64,000 nt of DNA from Oscillospiraceae bacterium. Lineage in GTDB: Bacteria > Bacillota > Clostridia > Oscillospirales > Acutalibacteraceae. Made by a program: the position numbers and the translations under genes. The stretch is from positions 186,001 to 250,000 of the forward strand of contig CAJTCS010000004.1 in assembly GCA_910574995.1 (NCBI GenBank), written 5' to 3'. Below the pieces are notes generated by a model, which saw nothing but the letters and a program-made list of their open reading frames with translations, had not been told where the DNA came from and did not search any database. The stretch's first letter is position 1; every line of letters begins with the position of its first letter. Shown here in pieces: positions 34,311 through 42,667 of this stretch.

Positions 34311-34341
34311 ACTATACCCTATGACGTTAGGGGAGAGTCAA
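34311..34341 (-). promoter_or_regulatory. MerR-type promoter-operator with 19-bp spacer
   Basis: Minus-strand TTGACT (34336-34341) and TATAGT (34311-34316) are separated by 19 bp, too long for normal sigma-A use. The spacer contains the dyad CCCTA-N6-TAGGG (34317-34332). This is the layout of MerR-family targets, where the regulator twists DNA to align the boxes. It reads into the MerR gene itself. Confidence 0.85.
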
Positions 34342-34496
34342 GGGGTTTGAAAAAATTCCCTCTTGAAGCCGCCCCGGGTTTTTGTGGGGTTGGCGGCGCC
34401 TGTTTCATGCTGCCAAGGGAATCCTTGTTATTCCCATTGCCGGCGCGGCCCTTTCTTCCTTGCACAATGGCATATCTGGCCCCCTATAATAAAAAA

Positions 34497-34530
34497 CGGC
34501 GGTTTTGAATTTGACATTCCAAAACCGCCG
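34497..34530 (-). terminator. Terminator after the M23 hydrolase gene
   Basis: CGGCGGTTTTG (34497-34507) pairs with 34520-34530; the minus-strand transcript then reads TTTTTTATTA. The rest of 34342-34562 holds no gene. Confidence 0.85.
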
Positions 34531-34562
34531 CAAAGCTTTTTTCTGTTTATGGCCGCCTGTTT

Positions 34563-35735
34563 TCAGCTGTCAGAATGGCCGAAATAGGACATCGGGTCGT
34601 ACAGCTCCCCGTCAAAGATAACCTCGAAATGCAGGTGGGGCCCGGTAGAATTGCCTGTGCTGCCTACATAGCCCACCACCTGGTTTTGCTCTAGGGCGTC
34701 CCCAGTCTCCACCGCCAACTCGCTCATATGGGCATAACGGGTCTCGTAGCCATTGCCATGGTCGATAAACACGCAATATCCATAGCTATCGTTCCAACCG
34801 GCGTACAGCACCGTGCCGCCGTCCGCCGCAACCACAGGCTTGCCATAGATATCGCCCCCGGCAATATCTATGCCCCGGTGGCCATCGTCCCCAAAGTTAC
34901 AGGTCAGATACGTGTAGCCAGGCATGGGCCAGGCAAAGGACCCCGTGGGGCCCGCCGTACTGCCCATGCCGGTGATACGCCTGCCATACAGCTCTTCCTC
35001 CAGCTGGCCGATGGCTTCGTCGTTCTCCTGTATCTGTACCTCCAGCATATCCGCGATAGCCTGCACCCCCAGGGTCTGGTCCTGGGCGTTGGCAGCCAGC
35101 TTCTGGGCCTCCTGGTACAGCTCTACCAGCTGGGCGCTTTTTGCCTCCGCCTCTTTCCTCCAGGCGGCAATCTGCTGCTTATCCTGGTCGATGCGGGCCA
35201 GGTCCCCCTCGATAGCCTGGATCTGCCCGGTCAGGTTTTCAATCAGCTCCCGGTCCCGCCGGGTAACGGCTTTTAAAAGCTGCGCCTTCTGGGCGGCCTC
35301 AACCAGGCTGTGGCTGTTCAGGATGACCTCGACTGTGGCGGCGTCGCCCGTCACATACAGGGCCCGTATGCGGGCTTTCAGCAGCTCCATGTTCTGCTGG
35401 ATCTGGGCCTTTTTCCCAGATATCCGGTTTTCCAGCCGGGCCACCTCTTGGTTCAGGCTGTCAATTTCCTGGCGCATCTCATCCAACTCGGCCTGGACCG
35501 CCTGCACCTGGGCGTTCACCTCATCCCGGTGGGCGGCTTTTTCCTCCGCGTCATCCTGCAGCTGTTCTAAACGCTGATCGTTTATCTCCTTCTGCACCTG
35601 CAAGCGTTCCTGCTTTTCCAGCAACTCTGCCAGGGCCGTTTCAGACGCAAAAGCCGCTGGCGCCCCACAGCATACCAACAGCGCGCACAACACCCCGCAA
35701 AGGTACCGGCGCTTTGAGGTTTGCTGCTCGATCAT
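34563..35735 (-). CDS. EnvC/PcsB-like murein hydrolase with M23 domain
   Basis: The 390-residue secreted protein has a signal peptide (YLCGVLCALLVCCGAPAAFAS), two long coiled-coil segments (about 35-130 and 150-245, typical of EnvC/PcsB) and a C-terminal M23 peptidase. Zinc ligands are visible in GHRGIDIAG and HLHFEV, with the RYAHMSEL motif between. Next to ftsEX, it is the expected effector: FtsEX uses ATP hydrolysis to activate such hydrolases at the septum. I prefer the ATG at 35735; a TTG at 35765 overlapping ftsX is possible. Confidence 0.93.
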   Translation of the reverse strand: MIEQQTSKRRYLCGVLCALLVCCGAPAAFASETALAELLEKQERLQVQKEINDQRLEQLQDDAEEKAAHRDEVNAQVQAVQAELDEMRQEIDSLNQEVARLENRISGKKAQIQQNMELLKARIRALYVTGDAATVEVILNSHSLVEAAQKAQLLKAVTRRDRELIENLTGQIQAIEGDLARIDQDKQQIAAWRKEAEAKSAQLVELYQEAQKLAANAQDQTLGVQAIADMLEVQIQENDEAIGQLEEELYGRRITGMGSTAGPTGSFAWPMPGYTYLTCNFGDDGHRGIDIAGGDIYGKPVVAADGGTVLYAGWNDSYGYCVFIDHGNGYETRYAHMSELAVETGDALEQNQVVGYVGSTGNSTGPHLHFEVIFDGELYDPMSYFGHSDS

Positions 35736-35757
35736 GTGCTTATACCGGGTCTTCTTT

Positions 35758-36666
35758 CTATACAATGGCGTTTTCCCCTTCCTTTTTCAGATATTTGCCT
35801 ATGGAAATCAGGCCGCCCATCATGCCGAATAACATGCCCGCCAAGATAAACCCTGCGTATAGCATCCCCACATAGGGATGGATATCCACAATGGACAAAA
35901 ACGGCACGAGGCCGTACACCACCTCTACGGCCTTGTCATAGGCGAAATACAGCACGGTGGCCGAAATGCCGCCCGAGAACACGCCAATGACCACGCCCTC
36001 GATGATGAACGGGATACGGACAAAACCATTGGTGGCCCCCACCGATTTCATGATGTTGATCTCCATACGGCGGGAGAACATGGTCACCTTCACAGTGTTG
36101 GAGATGATGAACAGGGACACCACGCCCAGCACAATGACAATGCCGATGCAGCAGTACCGCACCAGCCGGTCTAGGCTGCTCAGCTTTTGGGCCATATCCC
36201 GCAGGTCCGAGATGTGGTCCACCCCTTCTACGGCCCGCACGGCTTCGATGGTCTCATCATACCGGGCCAGGTCCGCCAAAGAGATGGTAAAAGCGTCGGG
36301 CAGGGGGTTCTCCAGGCCTTGCAGCCCTGTGAACAGGGTGCCGCCCTCCCCCTCCATGCTTTGCATGATGTTGGCCAAGGCGTCGTCCTTGGGGACAAAC
36401 GTGCACTCCGCAATGTTGTCCATCTGCTTCAATTCCTCGCCAATCTTCACCGCCGTCAAAGAAGGCAGGCTTTCCCGCAGGAAGACCGTGACCACGTTAT
36501 TGCCCTCTATGGAAGACATGGTTTCCGAAAGGTTTACGGAAAGCAGGCCGGCTATGCCCGTCATCAGCAGGCAGGAGATAAGCACGGCTACAGAGGCGAT
36601 GCTCATGGTCCGGTTCTTCCACAGGCTTTTCAAGCCCTCTGACAAAAGATAGCCGATACTGTGCAT
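35758..36666 (-). CDS. ftsX: Cell division protein FtsX
   Basis: The 302-residue protein has FtsX topology: an N-terminal cytoplasmic tail (YLLSEGLKSLWKNRTMS), TM1, a ~120-residue extracellular loop, and three C-terminal TM helices with FSRRMEINIMKSVGATNGFVRIPFIIEG. The loop recruits the coiled-coil hydrolase encoded next. The start codon overlaps the ftsE stop by one base (TGATG). Confidence 0.96.
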   Translation of the reverse strand: MHSIGYLLSEGLKSLWKNRTMSIASVAVLISCLLMTGIAGLLSVNLSETMSSIEGNNVVTVFLRESLPSLTAVKIGEELKQMDNIAECTFVPKDDALANIMQSMEGEGGTLFTGLQGLENPLPDAFTISLADLARYDETIEAVRAVEGVDHISDLRDMAQKLSSLDRLVRYCCIGIVIVLGVVSLFIISNTVKVTMFSRRMEINIMKSVGATNGFVRIPFIIEGVVIGVFSGGISATVLYFAYDKAVEVVYGLVPFLSIVDIHPYVGMLYAGFILAGMLFGMMGGLISIGKYLKKEGENAIV

Positions 36667-37652
36667 CAGATCCCCTCCTCCCCGTCATACCGGTCCGTCT
36701 GCCGCCGGGCGGCTGCGGTGATGTCCTCATAATCGTCGTATTCGTCATAGTCATCCTCGTCGTAGGCCTCCGGCGTAACGGCCAGTGCCTCCCCCACGGT
36801 GCGTTCCGGCGGCTCGTACCGGCCATAGTCGTCGTCCTCGTAGGGCTGGGGCGTATCCGGCAGCACTTCCCCTGCCGTGGGTTCCAGCGCGGGCTCCTCA
36901 TAAGAGGGCTCTTCGTTATCATATTCCGCATATTCCACGTCCGGCCCCGGGTCTTCCCGATGGGCCGGGGGCTCCGCGTGCTCTTGGGCAGCGGCGGTGT
37001 CCGCCACAATCTCCCCGCTGTGTATCTGGATGATACGCTTATGGAAGTGCTTGACCAAGGAATGCTCGTGGGTGACCATCAGCACCGTGGTGCCCCGGCG
37101 GTTGATCTCGCTTAACAGGTCCACGATCTCGAAAGACAAGGCGGGGTCTATGTTGCCGGTGGGCTCGTCCGCCACAATCATGGAGGGGTTGTTCACCAGC
37201 GCCCGGGCCAGGCCCACCCGCTGGCGTTCGCCGCCGGAAAGCTCGGTGGGGTAATGCTTTGCCTTGTGCTGCAGGCCCACCAGGCTGAGGATATAGGGCA
37301 CGCGCTTACGGATCGTCCGGGGGGAAGCCCCCACCACGCGCATGGCAAAAGCCACGTTGTCATATACCGTCATGTGGTCGATCAGGCGGAAATCCTGGAA
37401 AACGATGCCCATCTTCCGGCGTATGTAGGGGATCTTCCTTTTGCGGATGCGGGAGACGTCTGTCCCGTCCACGATGATCTGCCCGGAATTGGGCCGTTCT
37501 TCGCACATCACCAGCTTCAGGAAAGTGCTTTTGCCCGCGCCGGAAGAGCCCACAATGAACACGAACTCCCCCTTCTCTACCTTCAGGTTGATGTTGTGCA
37601 GGGCCTCTGTACCGTTGTTATAGACTTTGGATACATTTCGGAATTCAATCAT
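36666..37652 (-). CDS. ftsE: Cell division ATP-binding protein FtsE with long acidic C-terminal tail
   Basis: The first ~222 residues are a standard FtsE ATPase: Walker A GSSGAGKST at 35-43, signature LSGGERQRVGLARAL, Walker B MIVADEPTGNID. FtsE is normally about 230 residues. Here another ~105 residues follow, very rich in Glu, Asp, Tyr and Pro (for example EYAEYDNEEPSYEE and YDEDDYDEYDDYED). This disordered acidic tail is unusual and could bind a partner at the division site. The gene heads ftsEX and the M23 gene. Confidence 0.95.
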   Translation of the reverse strand: MIEFRNVSKVYNNGTEALHNINLKVEKGEFVFIVGSSGAGKSTFLKLVMCEERPNSGQIIVDGTDVSRIRKRKIPYIRRKMGIVFQDFRLIDHMTVYDNVAFAMRVVGASPRTIRKRVPYILSLVGLQHKAKHYPTELSGGERQRVGLARALVNNPSMIVADEPTGNIDPALSFEIVDLLSEINRRGTTVLMVTHEHSLVKHFHKRIIQIHSGEIVADTAAAQEHAEPPAHREDPGPDVEYAEYDNEEPSYEEPALEPTAGEVLPDTPQPYEDDDYGRYEPPERTVGEALAVTPEAYDEDDYDEYDDYEDITAAARRQTDRYDGEEGI

Positions 37653-37733
37653 AGCTGGCCGTTTTCCTTTCCCCGTGGGCCCACGGCTGGTTCTTACGCA
37701 GAGGCACCCACCGGCATAGCTGTATTATACCAA

Positions 37734-37762
37734 TGGGCGCGCATTTTTTAATGCTTATAAAG
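37734..37762 (-). promoter_or_regulatory. Possible promoter of ftsEX
   Basis: Minus-strand TATAAT (37734-37739) has a poor -35 (ATTAAA) 17 bp upstream. The -10 is good; the -35 is weak. Confidence 0.4.
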
Positions 37763-37821
37763 AATTATTTGTAATAAGTTTGTAACATTTATTACGCAAA
37801 ATTTACAATTGCCGCCCCTTT

Positions 37822-38907
37822 TCAGAACTTCACCGGGTTGTTCGACAAGTATTTTTTCACCATCAGCGCCACCTTGAAGACGATAGCGTCTTCAAATTCC
37901 CGCAAATCCAGCCCGGTTATTTTCTTAATCTTCTCCAGCCGGTACACCAGGGTATTCCGGTGGACGAACAGCTTCCGTGAGGTTTCCGAGACGTTCAGGT
38001 TGTTTTCGAAAAACCGCTGGATCGTAAACAAGGTTTCGTGGTCCAGGGAATCGATAGAACCCCGCTTGAAGACTTCCTTCAGGAACATGTCGCACAGGGT
38101 GGTGGGCAGCTGGTAGATCAGCCGGGCGATGCCCAGGTTATTATAGCTGACAATGGTGGTCTCCGTGTCGAAAACCTTCCCCACCTCCAGGGCCACCTGG
38201 GCCTCCTTGAAGGAGCGGGCCAGGTCTTTTATACTGGCCACCACTGTGCCGATGCCTACCATGCAATGGGTATAAAACTCCCCCGACAAGGTGTCCACAA
38301 TGGAATTGGCCAGCTTGTCGATGTCCTTCATGTCTATGTTCGGTTTAATCTCCTTGACCAAGGCGATGTCCGATTCGTTGATATTGATGATGAAATCCTT
38401 GTTCTTGTCCGGGAACAGGTTCTGCAGAACCTCGTAGGCGGAGATATCGTTTTTGTCGGTGATCTTGATGAGCATGCACACCCGGCTTACGTCCGAATCA
38501 AAGTGGAGCTCGTGGCTTTTTAAGTAGATATCCCCAGGCAGGATATTGTCCAGTATCACGTTTTTGATGAAATTGCCCCGGTCATATTTCTCATCGTAAT
38601 ACTGCTTGATGCTGTTTAGGGACACAGCCAGCAGCTTTACATACTTCCGGGCCTCCGGGTCTGCCCCCCCCACAAACACAGCGTATTCGGGGTGCGGGCG
38701 GCTGCCAAAGGACTTGAAGGTGAAATCCCCGGTCTGGAACACGTCGGAAGAAGCCAAAGCCTCGGCGGTCACCTCCTCGTTCACCTCGCCGATCTTCCCC
38801 AGGTCGCTGCAGGCGATGATGACAGACGACTCGTCTATCACGCCGATGGTACGGTCGATGGTGTCCCGCATTTGATGGATGATACCTTGGAATAATCTGT
38901 TAGACAT
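37822..38907 (-). CDS. CdaR/PucR-family transcriptional regulator
   Basis: The 361-residue protein has an N-terminal sensor region (IIHQMRDTIDRTIGVIDESSVIIACSDLG reads as two short blocks, IIHQMRDTIDRTIGV and IDESSVIIACSD), a central GGDEF-like divergent domain and a C-terminal PucR-type helix-turn-helix (FFENNLNVSETSRKLFVHRN, then LVYRLEKIKKITG). Relatives respond to sugar acids or purines. The ATG at 38907 follows AAAGGGGAAG. No metabolic operon is adjacent, so its target is not evident. Confidence 0.88.
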   Translation of the reverse strand: MSNRLFQGIIHQMRDTIDRTIGVIDESSVIIACSDLGKIGEVNEEVTAEALASSDVFQTGDFTFKSFGSRPHPEYAVFVGGADPEARKYVKLLAVSLNSIKQYYDEKYDRGNFIKNVILDNILPGDIYLKSHELHFDSDVSRVCMLIKITDKNDISAYEVLQNLFPDKNKDFIININESDIALVKEIKPNIDMKDIDKLANSIVDTLSGEFYTHCMVGIGTVVASIKDLARSFKEAQVALEVGKVFDTETTIVSYNNLGIARLIYQLPTTLCDMFLKEVFKRGSIDSLDHETLFTIQRFFENNLNVSETSRKLFVHRNTLVYRLEKIKKITGLDLREFEDAIVFKVALMVKKYLSNNPVKF

Positions 38908-39085
38908 GGCTCTTCCCCTTTCGTTAGCAACGGGCCCACCGCCCCCTGCTTTCTCTATGCAATGCATACATATCTACACACTATTATTCTACAGAAACAT
39001 TTGGGAAAATTCAACCTTTTTTCAAAAAAAACTTTAGCTATTTCAGATAAAACCAGGCAAGCGGGCCATTTTTTGCAAAAAAACG

Positions 39086-39113
39086 CCAGGGGCGCCTGGC
39101 AAAGCGCCCCTGG
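39086..39113 (-). terminator. Terminator after the MsmX-like ATPase gene
   Basis: CCAGGGGCGC (39086-39095) pairs with 39104-39113; minus-strand T-run (GCGTTTTTTT) follows. Confidence 0.9.
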
Positions 39114-39144
39114 TACGGGAAACCGGAAGTATACAGAAAAGGCT

Positions 39145-40257
39145 TCAGTTCAAGATGGTGACCTCTGTCTCCTTGTCAAAGATGTGGATTTTCTCCAGGT
39201 CAAAGGCAATCTGGCACTTGTCGCCAGACTTGGCGGTAGAGGTGGGCTCTACCCGGGCAGTCACGTCGCTGCCCTCGCATTTCAGGTACAGGTATGTCTC
39301 CGCGCCCATCAGCTCGGTCACTTCCACCGCGCATGTGACATGTGCCCCGCCGGCTTTCTCGATGAAATCCGCCTCGTCATGTACGTCTTCGGGCCGGATG
39401 CCGAAGACCACGTCTTTGCCCACATAAGGGGCCAAATCCGCGCCCGCGGCCTTCCCGGCTGGCACAGGGATGGTGCACTTGCCAAACGTAAGGGTATAGC
39501 CTTCCCCCGCCTTGCCCAGCTTGGCGTCGATGAAGTTCATCTGGGGAGAACCCATAAACCCAGCTACAAACTCGTTCACCGGCTTGTCATACAGGTTCTG
39601 GGGGGTGTCCACCTGCTGGATGAACCCGTCCTTCATGACCACGATGCGGTCGCCCATGGTCATGGCCTCAGTCTGGTCATGGGTAACGTAAATGAAGGTG
39701 GTGCCCAGCTTCTTATGCAGCTTGGCAATCTCCGTGCGCATCTGGGCCCTCAGCTTGGCGTCCAGGTTGGAGAGGGGCTCGTCTAACAGGAAAACCTTGG
39801 GGTTGCGGACGATGGCGCGGCCCAATGCCACGCGCTGCCGCTGGCCGCCGGAAAGGGCCTTGGGCTTGCGGTCCAGCAGGTGGGCGATATCCAGGCTCTT
39901 GGCGGCCGCCTCTACCCGGCGCTTGATCTCGTCCTTGGGGGTCTTGCGAAGCTTCAGGCCAAAAGCCATGTTGTCAAAAACAGACATATGGGGGTACAGG
40001 GCATAGCTTTGGAACACCATGGCGATATCCCGGTCCTTGGGGGCAACGTCGTTGGCCAGGGTGTCGCCGATGTGCAGCTCGCCTTTGCTGATCTCCTCCA
40101 GGCCGGCTATCATCCGCAGCGTGGTGGACTTGCCGCAGCCGGAAGGGCCTACCAAAATAATGAATTCCTTGTCGGCAATCTCCAGGTTGAAGTCTGTAAC
40201 GGCTGTCACGCCGCCAGAGTAGATCTTGTACACGTTCTTCAATGTAACGCTTGCCAT
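39145..40257 (-). CDS. Multiple-sugar ABC transporter ATPase (MsmX/UgpC family)
   Basis: The 370-residue ATPase has Walker A GPSGCGKST near 38-46, signature LSGGQRQRVALGRA, Walker B VFLLDEPLSNLD, and the C-terminal MalK-like domain with GIRPEDVH. No permease or binding-protein genes lie nearby. In Firmicutes such orphan MsmX proteins energise several carbohydrate importers encoded elsewhere; that is the likely role. The ATG at 40257 follows AGGAGG. Confidence 0.93.
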   Translation of the reverse strand: MASVTLKNVYKIYSGGVTAVTDFNLEIADKEFIILVGPSGCGKSTTLRMIAGLEEISKGELHIGDTLANDVAPKDRDIAMVFQSYALYPHMSVFDNMAFGLKLRKTPKDEIKRRVEAAAKSLDIAHLLDRKPKALSGGQRQRVALGRAIVRNPKVFLLDEPLSNLDAKLRAQMRTEIAKLHKKLGTTFIYVTHDQTEAMTMGDRIVVMKDGFIQQVDTPQNLYDKPVNEFVAGFMGSPQMNFIDAKLGKAGEGYTLTFGKCTIPVPAGKAAGADLAPYVGKDVVFGIRPEDVHDEADFIEKAGGAHVTCAVEVTELMGAETYLYLKCEGSDVTARVEPTSTAKSGDKCQIAFDLEKIHIFDKETEVTILN

Positions 40258-40528
40258 AAAACTGATTCCTCCTGTTATCCACGGGGCCCCGGCACGGCGG
40301 CCCCCTATCGCGCCGCGCCCACAAAGGCTGTTTGCGCGCGGCCTTCTCTGATTCCGTAACACAGTATACCAGAGAATCCCCGCCCCGTACAGGCTTGCGT
40401 TATCCAAAGAATATTACACACCTTTATACACTTTTGCAAATCCAGTATCATTCGTCCCAAAGTTTTTTTCATCCTTTTATAGATTCTTTCCAAATCACAA
40501 ACCCCAAACCTGTTTTTCGTGCAAACTG

Positions 40529-41239
40529 CTATTGGAACACCTGGCCGGCCTCCTCTGGGGAAAGCGGGCGGCACGCCCCCAGGGGGAGTGTACTGTCTAA
40601 CAAAAGGCCCCCTATCTTGCGCCTTTCCAGGGTAAGCACCTGGTTGCCCACCGCCTGGAACATCCGCTTTACCTGGTGGAATTTCCCTTCCCGGATCTCT
40701 ACCCAGGCCGCGGCCTCCCCCGCCTCTGGGCAGGGCCATAGGCGGGCGGGGGCGTAGGCGTGCCCCCCGAAAGCCACGCCCGCCTGGAAGGCCGCGACGT
40801 CCCCTTCTGTAACGGGCCTTTGCAGCCCGGCCCGGTATAGCTTGTACACATGGCTTTTGGGGGCCAGCATCCGGTGGGCAAAGCCCCCGTCGTCGGTGAT
40901 GAGCAGCAGGCCTGTGGCATCCTTATCCAGCCGCCCCGCTGGGAACAGGCCCCGCCGCCGCAGCTCTGGGGGCAGCAAGTCCAGCACGGTGGGGGCGTGT
41001 CTGTCCTCTGTGGCGGAAAGCACCCCGGCGGGCTTGTTCATCATAATATACAGGAATTCCTGGTAGGACACCTCCCGCCCCTCCACAGCCACCCGGTCTG
41101 CGCCGGGCTCCAGCTTCTGGGCGGGGCTTAGGGCAGGCGCGCCGTTTACGGCCACAGCCCCCCGGCGCACCAGCTGCGCCGCCTCTTTGCGGGTACAGAC
41201 GTTTTGGGAAACCAGGAATTTGTCGAGACGCTCTGGCAT
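40529..41239 (-). CDS. rsuA: Ribosomal small-subunit pseudouridine synthase (RsuA/RluF family)
   Basis: The 236-residue enzyme has an N-terminal S4 RNA-binding domain (RLDKFLVSQNVCTRKEAAQL) and a catalytic domain with GRLDKDATGLLL (Asp near 102), plus the late GKFHQVKRMFQAVGN motif. It converts one uridine in 16S rRNA to pseudouridine. The ATG at 41239 follows AAGGAGG. It lies after the DUF4830 gene and a palindrome. Confidence 0.93.
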   Translation of the reverse strand: MPERLDKFLVSQNVCTRKEAAQLVRRGAVAVNGAPALSPAQKLEPGADRVAVEGREVSYQEFLYIMMNKPAGVLSATEDRHAPTVLDLLPPELRRRGLFPAGRLDKDATGLLLITDDGGFAHRMLAPKSHVYKLYRAGLQRPVTEGDVAAFQAGVAFGGHAYAPARLWPCPEAGEAAAWVEIREGKFHQVKRMFQAVGNQVLTLERRKIGGLLLDSTLPLGACRPLSPEEAGQVFQ

Positions 41240-41265
41240 AAGGCTCCTCCTTCTAAACAGCACGG

Positions 41266-41295
41266 CAACCACAAGCGGCGTGCCGCTTGTGGTTG
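41266..41295 (-). terminator. 14-bp palindrome between the DUF4830 and rsuA genes
   Basis: CAACCACAAGCGGC (41266-41279) pairs perfectly with 41282-41295, loop GT. There is no T-run on the minus strand, so it may be a weak terminator, an RNA-processing site, or a protein site. Confidence 0.5.
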
Positions 41296-41334
41296 GATGT
41301 GGGTACGGGCGTGACAGGCGCAATATGTACGGCC

Positions 41335-41997
41335 TTAATCGATGGGGAATACCTCCTCGGGCAGGGGCTCCCCGGCGGTAGACTCCACGGCGCTCTCCTC
41401 TGTGGGCTGGGTGTCCGCGTCCCCGGCGGGCTGGGACTCTGCGGCAGGCTCCGCGGGGGGCGCGCTTGCCTCCGCCTGGGACTGGGGCGCCTGGCTTTGA
41501 GGGGAGGCGTCCTTGGCGGCCGGCGTTTCCCCATAACGGGCGCTGTCTGGGGCAAAGCCGTGCATAAAGCCGTCTACCTCCGCGCAGGCCACGTCTCCGC
41601 CGATAACCAGGCGGCCATAGACCAGCAGCGTGGCGTAGACCTCCGTCTTATCCGGGTAATTGGTGATTTTGTATTTATATTGGGTGCACACCTGGCCCGC
41701 ATAGGGGCGCAGGTCAAAGCCCTGGGCCTGCTGCATGGCGTTATAGGCGGTGTACACGTCGTTGAACTCGGCCGGGATCATGACCTCCCGGGTCTCGGCG
41801 GCCTGGGCCTCTGCCTGCCAGCCAAAGGATTGCAGGTATGCCAGGCGCTCCTCATTGGTCTCCCCAAAGACCTGCTGGGGCTCCTGGGCTTCCCCGTCCC
41901 CCCCCATCCGCAGGAACACGCATACCCCCACCACGACCGCGGCCAGCACCAGGAAGGCGACGATCCGCTTTTTGTTTGCTTTCAGCGATACAACCAT
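41335..41997 (-). CDS. DUF4830 membrane-anchored protein
   Basis: The 220-residue protein has one N-terminal membrane helix (RIVAFLVLAAVVVGVCVFL), then a DUF4830-like domain (NEERLAYLQSFGWQ, VMIPAEFNDVYTAYN, and YGRLVIGGDVACAEVDGFMHGF), and an Ala/Glu/Gln-rich low-complexity tail of about 75 residues. The domain occurs in Clostridia, and its function is unknown. The ATG at 41997 follows GAGAGGAACGG. Confidence 0.8.
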   Translation of the reverse strand: MVVSLKANKKRIVAFLVLAAVVVGVCVFLRMGGDGEAQEPQQVFGETNEERLAYLQSFGWQAEAQAAETREVMIPAEFNDVYTAYNAMQQAQGFDLRPYAGQVCTQYKYKITNYPDKTEVYATLLVYGRLVIGGDVACAEVDGFMHGFAPDSARYGETPAAKDASPQSQAPQSQAEASAPPAEPAAESQPAGDADTQPTEESAVESTAGEPLPEEVFPID

Positions 41998-42082
41998 GTT
42001 ACACCGTTCCTCTCTGTTTAGTCCTGTGCAACAGGTATATGCGGGAACGCGTGCTTGTATGCATCTTTTTGGCCGCCGGGGG

Positions 42083-42667
42083 TTAGGCGCCGGGGATACC
42101 CAGCCCAAGCCTTTCCAATCCCACAGGGCAAAGGCGGAGGCGGAAGCCGGCGGGGCCGCATTGGGCAATGGAGTACCCCTGCCAAAAAGCCTGCCGGAAC
42201 ACCGCCCCGCCCCCTTCCAGCAGGGGCTCTGGCCCCAGCGTAAGGAACCCTATGCTGCCCGCCCCCTGGCGCAGGCCCAGGCCCGTATATTTCATATAGC
42301 TCTCCTTCAGCGTCCACAGGGCCGTATAGGCCGCGTCCGGGTCCGGCTGGGCATCGGCCAGGGCCCGCTCCCCCGTGGTGAACACCCGGCTTTTTACCGC
42401 CGGGGACAGCGCCCGCCGGTATTCCACGTCCGCACCGGTTTCCCAGTCCTCCACAGCGCACAGGGCCAGCCCCTTTGTATGGGAGACGCTGAAAAACGGC
42501 CCCCCCTCCAGGCAGGGCTTTCCCTGGGGCCCATAGGAAAGGGAACCTACCGAAAAAGGCCGCCGCCCCTCTTTCTCCAGGGCATAGGCAAGCAAGGCCC
42601 ACGCCGCCCTATGCTCCAGCTCTTTGCGGCCCTTCCCCGCCGCGGGCAGGCGCACAAGATAGATCAT
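42083..42667 (-). CDS. 4'-phosphopantetheinyl transferase (Sfp type)
   Basis: The 194-residue enzyme loads phosphopantetheine onto carrier proteins. Motifs are SVSHTKGLAL (H63), GADVE (D80, E82) and WTLKESYMKYTGLGL (K121, E122, K126), with magnesium ligands intact. Sfp-type enzymes often serve secondary metabolism or act as the only transferase; no synthase cluster is present here. Its start overlaps the end of the MATE gene by 4 bp. Confidence 0.93.
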   Translation of the reverse strand: MIYLVRLPAAGKGRKELEHRAAWALLAYALEKEGRRPFSVGSLSYGPQGKPCLEGGPFFSVSHTKGLALCAVEDWETGADVEYRRALSPAVKSRVFTTGERALADAQPDPDAAYTALWTLKESYMKYTGLGLRQGAGSIGFLTLGPEPLLEGGGAVFRQAFWQGYSIAQCGPAGFRLRLCPVGLERLGLGIPGA

